The position numbers and the translations under genes were made by a program. This document shows, in pieces, positions 58,464 through 64,000 of a stretch of 64,000 nucleotides of DNA (positions within the stretch are counted from its first letter, which is position 1; every line of letters starts with the position of its first letter). Location of the stretch: NCBI GenBank assembly GCA_947627735.1, contig CANQXG010000002.1, positions 62,001 through 126,000 on the forward strand, written 5' to 3'. Source of the stretch: an uncultured Oscillospiraceae bacterium (GTDB lineage Bacteria > Bacillota > Clostridia > Oscillospirales > Oscillospiraceae). Below the pieces are notes generated by a model. It saw only the letters and a list, made by a program, of their open reading frames with translations. It was not told where the DNA came from and did not search any database.

Positions 58464-59546
58464 TCAGGCGCCGTAGTAGAAATCGTCCCCGGGCAGCGCC
58501 CCGCCGACGGATTCGGGGGCGAGATCGAACAGCACGGAGAGATACTCGCTCATGGCGGTCTTCATCTCTCCGCCGGTGATGAAGCATACGTTGCAGTTGG
58601 GGATGGCCTTGCGGGCCACAGGAGCCTGGGCAAAGACGCCGGTCTGCTCGATGAGCGCGGCGGCGGTGTCCGGGTCCTCCGTCAGCAGGGCCACGGACTC
58701 GCCGTATTCGCTGAGGAACGTATCGACCGCGTCGGGATTCTCCTCCACAAAATCGGTCCGGGCCACCACGCAGCCCTGGACAAGGCTGCCGGCGGGGAAG
58801 ACCGCGTCCCACTCCGCCGTCAGATCCAGCGCCGCGGTCAGGTCGCTGTTGGCGGCCATGGCGATGGTCACCATGGGTTCGGGCAGCACCGCCATGTCCA
58901 CCTCCCCGGCGGCCAGGGCCGTGCGCAGGTCGGCGGGCTGGGCGTAGGTGTCGTCCACCGTCACGTTCACCCCCGCGGCCTGGCAGATGGCCTTGAAGAT
59001 GAAGCTGGGGTTCTGGGCGGGGGCGTATACGGTCATACCCTCCAGATCCTTCAGACTCTCCACAGCCGGGACGCTCTGGCCGTTGACCACCAGATACAGC
59101 ACGCCCCGGGTGTTCAGCGCCAGCAGCTGCACGCCGCCCTGGGTCTTGTTGTACACGGCGGAGGCGGCGTTGGTGGGCAGGGCGGCGATGTCGCAGCTGC
59201 CGTTGACCAGCGCGGCGGTGACCACGCTGGCGTCCGTTTCCACGGAGAAGGTGTAATCCTGCCCGGCGGCGCCGTCGGCGGCGTCGGCCATGAGCTTGGC
59301 CATGCCGAAGCCGGTGGTGCCGTTGAGCACCATCACGGTGGGCGCCGTGCCGGCGGTTTCTGCGTCGGCGGCAGGCTCTTCGGTCGCGGCGGGTTCATCG
59401 GTGGCGGCAGGTTCTTCCGTGGCAGCGGGTTCTTCGGTGGCGACAGGTTCGTCGGTGGCTGCGGTCTGGGACTGGTCGGACGCGCCGCAGGCGCACAGGC
59501 CCGCCAAAAGGGCCAGCGCCAGCAGCGCCGCGAGGGTACGTTTCAT
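58464..59546 (-). CDS. ABC transporter substrate-binding lipoprotein (NMT1/THI5-like)
   Basis: A 360-residue lipoprotein. Signal peptide and lipobox are LLAGLCAC (Cys near residue 19). An unusual linker of about 40 residues follows, made of near-perfect ATEEPA/ATDEPA repeats (residues 30-60). The type II periplasmic-binding fold then runs to the end. PTVMVLNGTTGFGMAKLMADAA starts the domain, and ACGxA-free SCDIAALPTNAASAVYNKTQGG is the ligand-contact segment common to NMT1-like SBPs. It feeds the downstream permease and ATPase. The ligand is not evident; thiamine-precursor, sulfonate and nitrate relatives share this fold. Confidence 0.9.
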   Translation of the reverse strand: MKRTLAALLALALLAGLCACGASDQSQTAATDEPVATEEPAATEEPAATDEPAATEEPAADAETAGTAPTVMVLNGTTGFGMAKLMADAADGAAGQDYTFSVETDASVVTAALVNGSCDIAALPTNAASAVYNKTQGGVQLLALNTRGVLYLVVNGQSVPAVESLKDLEGMTVYAPAQNPSFIFKAICQAAGVNVTVDDTYAQPADLRTALAAGEVDMAVLPEPMVTIAMAANSDLTAALDLTAEWDAVFPAGSLVQGCVVARTDFVEENPDAVDTFLSEYGESVALLTEDPDTAAALIEQTGVFAQAPVARKAIPNCNVCFITGGEMKTAMSEYLSVLFDLAPESVGGALPGDDFYYGA

Positions 59547-59588
59547 AAAAGGTCACTCTCCGGTTTTTATGGTTATTGCGATGGGAAT

Positions 59589-59849
59589 TTACGACTTGGT
59601 GATGACATGGGAGTAGGCGGTCTTGACGTTGACGCCGGGAAGGACGCCGATCTCGCCGGCCATGGTGTTGATAACGTCCTGAGGCGCGTCCATGGCGATG
59701 CTGATGATGTTGATGTCCCGGTCCCGGTAGGGTATGCCCATCCGGCCGAGAATATAGCCGGAATAGCGGTGCAAAATGGCGTTGAGCTGTTCGGTGCTGT
59801 CCAGATTTTCCACAATGATGCCCAGTACGGCCACGCGTGTTACCATCAT
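59589..59849 (-). CDS. iron-only hydrogenase system regulator, TM1266 family
   Basis: An 86-residue ACT-like protein. VTRVAVLGIIVENLDSTEQLN, YILGRMGIPYRDRDINIIS and APQDVINTMAGEIGVLPGVNVKTAYS follow the TM1266/TIGR03959 pattern almost throughout. The ATG at 59849 has GGGGAG nine bases upstream; the reading to 59927 has no site. In many anaerobes this small protein accompanies the [FeFe]-hydrogenase maturation genes. Here it instead heads an NMT1-type ABC transporter operon, 42 bases upstream of the binding protein. It may sense an amino acid or cofactor; its biochemical role is unproven. Confidence 0.9.
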   Translation of the reverse strand: MMVTRVAVLGIIVENLDSTEQLNAILHRYSGYILGRMGIPYRDRDINIISIAMDAPQDVINTMAGEIGVLPGVNVKTAYSHVITKS

Positions 59850-59977
59850 AGCTTTTTTCTCCCCTTGTAAAATAAATAATGCGCCCGCGCCGAAAGACGC
59901 GGGCATGGATATACCTATCCTGTGCATACCGTGTCTTTCGCTGTAACTCCCCAGTTTAGGCGTCAGGCCACGATTCC
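59850..59977 (-). promoter_or_regulatory. structured 5' leader of the TM1266-ABC operon
   Basis: The transcript from the promoter at 59978-60006 has a leader of about 125 bases. Near its end GCCCGCG ... CGCGGGC (59883-59904) forms a hairpin followed by ATTATTTATTTT, just before the ribosome site. Upstream is CTGACGCCTAAACTGGGGAGTTACAGCG. The layout resembles a riboswitch expression platform, but it matches none of the TPP, FMN, cobalamin, SAM or guanidine consensus cores that I know. Confidence 0.4.
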
Positions 59978-60006
59978 ATTATAATTGTACTTATAGGGAA
60001 AAGCAA
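59978..60006 (-). promoter_or_regulatory. promoter for the TM1266-ABC operon
   Basis: On the minus strand TTGCTT and TATAAT are 17 bases apart. It faces away from the gntR promoter at 60042. Confidence 0.78.
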
Positions 60007-60041
60007 TCATTATTTTACCTAAATAATCGGCAGAAAAGGGG

Positions 60042-60070
60042 TTGACAAAAGGCAAAGTTTGCATTATAGT
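60042..60070 (+). promoter_or_regulatory. promoter for the gntR operon
   Basis: TTGACA and TATAGT are 17 bases apart. The -10 region lies inside the inverted repeat at 60057-60092. Confidence 0.85.
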
Positions 60071-60092
60071 AAGTAATGCAAATAATGCAAAC
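60057..60092 (+). promoter_or_regulatory. probable GntR operator
   Basis: GTTTGCATTA at 60057 and TAATGCAAAC at 60083 are a perfect 10-base inverted repeat, with an extra TAATGCAA half-site at 60074, nine bases before the right arm. It covers the -10 box and likely start site, so binding by the encoded regulator would give autorepression. Confidence 0.78.
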
Positions 60093-60111
60093 GATGCAGG
60101 GAGGGATGCAG

Positions 60112-60483
60112 ATGCTGCTGAAGCTGGATTTTGGCTCCGATCAGCCCATCTACATGCAGATACGAAACCAGATCGTCCTGGGCATCGCCCAGGGGCAGCT
60201 CCGCCCCGGGGAGCGGCTGCCCACCATCCGGGCCTTGGCGGAGGAGTGCGGCATCAACATGATGACCGCCAGCAAGGCCTATCAGCTGCTGCGCCAGGAG
60301 GGATACATCACCGCCGACCGGCGGGCCGGCACGGTGGTGGCGTCGGGAAAGACCCCCGCCGGGCCTCAGCCGGAGACCGTGGAGGGGCTGCGTCTGCGCC
60401 TGGGGGAGCTGCGCCTGGCGGGACTGAGCGTGGAAGAAGCTATGGACCTTTGCCGGAAACTCTATGAGGAGGGAACGAAATGA
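60112..60483 (+). CDS. GntR-family regulator, YtrA type
   Basis: A 123-residue repressor. The winged helix occupies about residues 10-75 (QPIYMQIRNQIVLGIAQGQLRPGERLPTIRALAE, then INMMTASKAYQLLRQEGYI). It is followed only by a short helical tail, the minimal YtrA architecture. ATG 60112 follows GGGAGGG by six bases; upstream in-frame ATGs lack spacing. Its stop overlaps the next gene by four bases (ATGA), so it controls and is co-translated with a membrane protein, as is usual for YtrA regulators with transporters or wall-stress proteins. Confidence 0.92.
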   Translation: MLLKLDFGSDQPIYMQIRNQIVLGIAQGQLRPGERLPTIRALAEECGINMMTASKAYQLLRQEGYITADRRAGTVVASGKTPAGPQPETVEGLRLRLGELRLAGLSVEEAMDLCRKLYEEGTK

Positions 60484-61820
60484 ACGCGCTGATCATGTGG
60501 GGGCTGACCCTGTGGGTGCCCGTTTTGATGTGTGTGCTGAATATCAACGAGGCGAAGTTCAAGAAGAACCTGGCCGTGGGGGTCACTTTCCCCAGAGCTG
60601 GTCGGGAGGACGCAGAGGTACTCAGGCTGCTGGCCGGCTTCAAGCGGGAGCAGATCGTCCTGTGCCTGGCGCTGGTGGCGCTGGGGGTCCTGTGCCTGGT
60701 CCTGGGCTGGCCGGGGATCGATTTTCTGCCCTATTTTCTGTGGATCGATCTGATGATCGTGGCCCAGTTCGTCAGTTACGCCCGCTGGAACGGCAAGCTG
60801 AAGGCGGTGAAAAGGGCCAAGGGCTGGACGGTGCCCGCCCTCCGCGCCGCCAGCGTCACCGCGGCCGCCGTCCCGGTCAAGCGGCCCGGCTGGTGGTGGT
60901 TCATCGCCGCGGCAGTCGTCGCCGCCGTGCCGGCGGTATTTGACCGGGAGATGTGGTTCGCCTACCTGCTGGACGCGGGCGTGGCCCTGGGCTGCTGGGC
61001 GGGGGCGAAGTACCTGTACCGAAACCGGGCGGAGGCGGTGGATGAAAACGACGCGGTGACCCAGGCATTGACGCGGGTGCGCCGCCGGGCCTGGGATCGG
61101 GTGTGGGTGCTGTGCGCCTGGACGATGGCGGCCGTCAGCGTCGGCATCTGGCTGAGCACGGCGCTTCCCGCCGCCGGCGGCGGGGCGGTGATGCTGCTCA
61201 CGGTGGCCCTGGCCCTGGCGGTGTGCGCCGTGGCCGTGGCGCTGGAGTTTCGGGTCCGGCGGGTGCAGGAAAAGCTCACCGCTTCCAGCGGCGAGGGCTT
61301 TTACGTGGACGAGGACGACAAGTGGATATGGGGCCAGCTCTACTACGACCCCAACGACAGCCGCACCGTCGTCAACAACCGCACCGGCGTCAACTCCACC
61401 GTGAATCTGGCCAGGCCGGGCGGCAAAGTGCTCATGGCCTTCGTCCTGATACTGCTGATCGTGGCCATGCCGGTGATGGGCGTGTGCTTCGACATGATGG
61501 GACCCGAACCCCTTGTCATTGAGGACGGGACCCTGGTGGCGGCCAGCTGGGGCGAGGACTATGTCCTGCCCCTGGAGGAGATAGAGAGCGCGGAGATCAT
61601 CGACGCGCTGCCGGAGAACGGAGTCCGGGTCATGGGGATAGGACTGGACAGCTTTTTGAAGGGCAAATTCAAGATCGACGGGGGCGACGCCACCCTGTGT
61701 CTGGACCCCCGGACGGGGCCGTGGCTGAAGGTGACCATGACCGACGGGACGCTGTATCTGCTGGGCGGGGGCGGCAGCCGGGAGGATATCCTGGCCCTGC
61801 TGGGACAGATAGGCGGATAA
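60480..61820 (+). CDS. DUF5808/DUF1648-type membrane protein
   Basis: A 446-residue protein with about eight hydrophobic helices (first: LIMWGLTLWVPVLMCVLNI). A cytoplasmic or surface insert has DEDDKWIWGQLYYDPNDSR, the short signature of DUF5808, followed by NNRTGVNSTVNLARPGGKV. The last 110 residues form a soluble beta domain (VLPLEEIESAEIIDALPENG; LCLDPRTGPWLKVTMTDG). It is co-expressed with the YtrA-type repressor. In Bacillus the comparable pairing marks proteins induced by envelope stress, so a wall-stress role is plausible but not shown. Confidence 0.82.
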   Translation: MNALIMWGLTLWVPVLMCVLNINEAKFKKNLAVGVTFPRAGREDAEVLRLLAGFKREQIVLCLALVALGVLCLVLGWPGIDFLPYFLWIDLMIVAQFVSYARWNGKLKAVKRAKGWTVPALRAASVTAAAVPVKRPGWWWFIAAAVVAAVPAVFDREMWFAYLLDAGVALGCWAGAKYLYRNRAEAVDENDAVTQALTRVRRRAWDRVWVLCAWTMAAVSVGIWLSTALPAAGGGAVMLLTVALALAVCAVAVALEFRVRRVQEKLTASSGEGFYVDEDDKWIWGQLYYDPNDSRTVVNNRTGVNSTVNLARPGGKVLMAFVLILLIVAMPVMGVCFDMMGPEPLVIEDGTLVAASWGEDYVLPLEEIESAEIIDALPENGVRVMGIGLDSFLKGKFKIDGGDATLCLDPRTGPWLKVTMTDGTLYLLGGGGSREDILALLGQIGG

Positions 61821-61831
61821 AAAAACAGAGC

Positions 61832-61862
61832 GCCGGGGACGAGTCCGTCCCCGGCTTTTTTT
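61832..61862. terminator. terminator after the DUF5808-like gene
   Basis: GCCGGGGAC, loop GAGTCC, GTCCCCGGC then a run of seven T. An A-run on the other side (ATAAAAAAACAG) allows use by the convergent small gene too. Confidence 0.9.
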
Positions 61863-62017
61863 CACTCCTCCGCGCGGATGTACAGCTCCTCCGCCTCCAA
61901 CAGGCCCTGCTGGAGGATGAAGCGGGCGGCCTCCTCGGAAACGGTCTCCGGCAGGGCGTCCAGGGCCCGGGCGGCGGCGTCGCAGAGGATGTGGTACATT
62001 TTCTGGTAGTCAGGCAT
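61862..62017 (-). CDS. 51-residue helical protein
   Basis: A short gene with AGGAGA before its ATG at 62017. The product begins MPDYQKMYHILCDAAARALDAL and continues with Glu/Ala-rich helix (EEAARFILQQGLLEAEELYIRAEE). Codon third positions are nearly all G or C, which supports coding despite the size. It is monocistronic and convergent with the DUF5808-like gene. No family name is known to me; similar short YxxLCDA-type helical proteins occur in gut clostridia, so conservation seems likely. Confidence 0.6.
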   Translation of the reverse strand: MPDYQKMYHILCDAAARALDALPETVSEEAARFILQQGLLEAEELYIRAEE

Positions 62018-62159
62018 GATCTTCTCCTATCTTTCTTTTGGGCGCAGCACAGCGCCGGAGCCAAAGTTTACCAATTCTGGGGGCATTTGTCAACCCTAAG
62101 TTCGCCGGATACGAGAGCCGGTCGGGCGGACCTGCGGCCCGCCGGCGGGGAAGTTAGCG

Positions 62160-62188
62160 TTGACCAAGAGGCCCCGGGGGGATATAAT
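62160..62188 (+). promoter_or_regulatory. promoter for the Gfo/Idh/MocA gene
   Basis: TTGACC and TATAAT are 17 bases apart, 25 bases before the ATG at 62214. Confidence 0.83.
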
Positions 62189-62213
62189 CGAGAAAAAACG
62201 GCGAGGTGTTATC

Positions 62214-63497
62214 ATGGCGATGTATACGGTGGCCATATGCGGCTGCGGCAGCCGGGGACTGGACGCGTACGCCCTCTATTCCCGGGAGCACCCGGACAGG
62301 ATGCGGGTAGCGGCGGGGGCGGACCCCCGGCCCGAGCGGCTGGAGAAGCTGCGCCGGGAGTACGGCGTGCCGGCGGAGCGGTGCTTTGCCTCCGACGAGG
62401 AGATGCTGGCCCAGCCGAAGCTGGCGGATGTGATGATCGTGGCGACCCAGGACAGGACCCACGTGAAAAACGCCCTGGCGGCCCTGGACAAGGGCTACCA
62501 TGTGCTGCTGGAAAAGCCCATCTCCCCGGACCTGGACGAGTGCCTGGCCCTGCGGGAGAAGGCCGCCGAAACAGGCCGGGCGGTGGTGGTGTGCCACGTG
62601 CTGCGCTACACCCGCTTTTACGCGGCGCTGCACGACCTGCTGGCCCGGGGGGCGGTGGGGAAGGTGCAGACCATCGACGCGACGGAGAACATCGGCTTCT
62701 GGCACTTTGCCCACAGCTTCGTGCGGGGCAACTGGCGGCGGGAGGATGAGACCAGCCCCATGATCCTGGCCAAGTGCTGCCACGACATGGACCTGTTCCG
62801 GTGGCTGGCGGACCGGCGGTGCCTGTCCGTGCAGAGCTTCGGCTCTCTGGACTGGTTCCGGCGGGAGAACGCCCCCGCCGGATCGGCGGAGCGGTGCCTG
62901 GACTGCCCGGTGAGCGGGGCGTGCGCCTACGACGCCCGGCGGCTGTACCTGACCGACCCCCACTGCGGCTACGCCCGCATCGGAAACGACTGGCCGGTGA
63001 ACGTGGTGGCCACGGACCCGGACGAGGAAAAGCTCCTCGCCACCCTGCGCACGGGGCCTTATGGCCGGTGCGTGTACCGGTGCGACAACGATGTGGCGGA
63101 CCACCAGACGGTGAATATGCTCTTTGAAGGCGGCATCACCGGCTCGTTCACCGTCAGCGCCTTCACCGACAAATGCTACCGCACGGTGAAGATCACCGGC
63201 ACGGCAGGCCAGATCGAGGGAAACATGGCCGACAACAAGCTGCGGCTGACGCCCTTCGGCGGGCCGGAGCAGATCATCGACCTGAACGAGGCCGGCGGGG
63301 CCTTCTCCGGCCACGGCGGCGGGGACTACGGGCTGCTGGACAGCCTGTTTGAGCTGCTGGACGCGGGCCGGGCGGACGGCCTGACCAGCGTGGAGGCGTC
63401 GGTGGAGAGCCATGTGATGGCCCTGGCGGCGGAGTGGTCCCGGACCCACGGGGGACAGACGGTGGACCTGGAGCAGTTCCAGCGGCGGGAGAAGTGA
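62214..63497 (+). CDS. Gfo/Idh/MocA-family oxidoreductase
   Basis: A 427-residue NAD(P)-dependent oxidoreductase. The Rossmann domain begins VAICGCGSRGLDAYA, and EKPISPDLDECLAL carries the catalytic/cofactor EKP. The second domain has KCCHDMDLFRWLADR, where HD is typical of the active site. A distinctive C-x2-C-x5-C (CLDCPVSGAC, near residue 225) sits in the substrate domain; such inserts occur in some Firmicute members and could bind metal. ATG 62214 follows GAGGTG weakly. The substrate is probably a sugar or inositol derivative. It is followed by a cation-efflux gene 51 bases later. Confidence 0.9.
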   Translation: MAMYTVAICGCGSRGLDAYALYSREHPDRMRVAAGADPRPERLEKLRREYGVPAERCFASDEEMLAQPKLADVMIVATQDRTHVKNALAALDKGYHVLLEKPISPDLDECLALREKAAETGRAVVVCHVLRYTRFYAALHDLLARGAVGKVQTIDATENIGFWHFAHSFVRGNWRREDETSPMILAKCCHDMDLFRWLADRRCLSVQSFGSLDWFRRENAPAGSAERCLDCPVSGACAYDARRLYLTDPHCGYARIGNDWPVNVVATDPDEEKLLATLRTGPYGRCVYRCDNDVADHQTVNMLFEGGITGSFTVSAFTDKCYRTVKITGTAGQIEGNMADNKLRLTPFGGPEQIIDLNEAGGAFSGHGGGDYGLLDSLFELLDAGRADGLTSVEASVESHVMALAAEWSRTHGGQTVDLEQFQRREK

Positions 63498-63548
63498 CGG
63501 CCCCGGCCCGGGGCGCATAGCATGGCATGAGGATAGGGAGGTCGGGAG

Positions 63549-64000
63549 ATGTTCCGGTATCTGGCCGCCAAGTTCATACGGGACCATGAGCGCACGGATC
63601 TGCCCCGGGTGCGCCTCGCCTATGGGCGGCTGGCCAGCGTGACGGCGGTGTGCGCCAACGGGCTGCTGTTTCTGGCCAAGCTTCTGGTGGGGCTGACGGC
63701 GGGTTCGGTGGCGGTGGTGGCCGACGGGGTGAACAACCTCTCGGACGCGGCGTCCAACGTGGTGAGCCTGCTGGGCTTCCGGCTGGCGGCCCGCCCCGCG
63801 GACGCGGAGCACCCCTATGGCCATGGCCGGTACGAGTACCTGGCGGGGCTGACGGTGGCGGTGCTCATCCTGGCGGCGGGCGTGGAGTTGGCCCGCAGCG
63901 GCCTGCTGCGGCTGCTCCATCCCCAGCAGCCGGCCTTCTCCTGGCTGATGGCGGCGGTGCTGGCCGGGTCCATGGCGGTGAAGCTGTGGATGATGGTCTT
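63549..64000 (+). CDS. cation diffusion facilitator (CDF) transporter, N-terminal part
   Basis: The gene starts at ATG 63549 behind GGGAGGTCGGGAG and runs off the right edge after 150 codons. The visible part holds a basic N-terminus (MFRYLAAKFIRDHER) and helices 1-4. The metal-site helix 2 is SVAVVADGVNNLSDAASN (DxxxD at the NxxD positions), followed by HPYGHGRYEYLAGL, the HPFGHxR/E loop of the family. CDF proteins export zinc, iron or manganese in exchange for protons. The rest, including helix 5 and the cytoplasmic domain, lies outside the window. Confidence 0.9.
   Translation, partial: MFRYLAAKFIRDHERTDLPRVRLAYGRLASVTAVCANGLLFLAKLLVGLTAGSVAVVADGVNNLSDAASNVVSLLGFRLAARPADAEHPYGHGRYEYLAGLTVAVLILAAGVELARSGLLRLLHPQQPAFSWLMAAVLAGSMAVKLWMMV

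Noticed and set aside
59850-59977. TPP riboswitch call for the NMT1-type transporter leader
   Set aside because: The conserved CUGAGA and ACCUGAUCUGG-type segments are not present.

Overview
The window is a 64 kb stretch of GC-rich, densely packed bacterial chromosome. Third codon positions in recognised genes are mostly G or C. Firmicute features are a group B-type [FeFe] hydrogenase, Rex, RicT beside a DNA polymerase III delta-prime gene, S-layer homology (SLH) domains, ABC-F, RodA/FtsW with a class B penicillin-binding protein, the TM1266-type hydrogenase regulator, and AAAGGAG ribosome sites. Together they suggest an anaerobic gut clostridium of the Oscillospiraceae type. That placement is inference; no 16S gene or phage is present, and the only RNA gene is a tRNA-Thr(CGT).

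Layout. 1-8060: a LacI-controlled catabolic cluster (IlvD/Edd dehydratase end, epimerase, Zn-alcohol dehydrogenase, SDR, fumarate-reductase-like flavoprotein, DUF554 membrane protein, old-yellow-enzyme reductase). 8.2-14.1 kb: HtrA protease, a TetR/membrane-protein operon, the hydrogenase and a split chromate-transporter pair. 14.2-23.95 kb: carAB behind a promoter and an attenuator-like leader, a lipoprotein, phosphoketolase, prmA and a thioredoxin-reductase-like flavoprotein without the NADPH glycine motif. 24-26.7 kb: a lower-GC pocket (GNAT, metallo-beta-lactamase fold protein, unknown protein) among palindromic repeats. 26.7-34.1 kb: Mrp ATPase, a two-component system with a secreted third gene, RidA, threonine ammonia-lyase, YdcF. 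34.1-42.1 kb: ABC-F and cell-wall genes, including an FHA-FtsW fusion. 42.2-48.8 kb: radC, tRNA-Thr, a 1004-residue cysteine-rich SLH lipoprotein, mnmE/rex. 49.6-57 kb: holB-like, ricT, PpiC foldase, NYN-LOTUS protein, a transglutaminase with SLH-like repeats and a phosphopantetheinyl transferase. 57.1-60.1 kb: an SsuABC/NMT1-type transporter led by a TM1266-family regulator, divergent from a GntR (YtrA-type) repressor with a clear operator. 60.5-64 kb: DUF5808-like membrane protein, a 51-residue protein, a Gfo/Idh/MocA oxidoreductase and a truncated cation-efflux gene.

The genes work in short translationally coupled operons: four-base ATGA or GTGA overlaps occur at ten or more junctions. The first cluster would oxidise, epimerise, dehydrate and then reduce a sugar-acid or polyol-like substrate. 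Redox themes recur (hydrogenase, Rex, ferredoxin-type TrxR candidate, TM1266, enoate reductases), fitting a fermentative anaerobe. Accessory signal is concentrated in three places: the palindromic composite repeats, the cysteine-rich surface lipoprotein, and a frame-switching segment at 54.6-55.0 kb.
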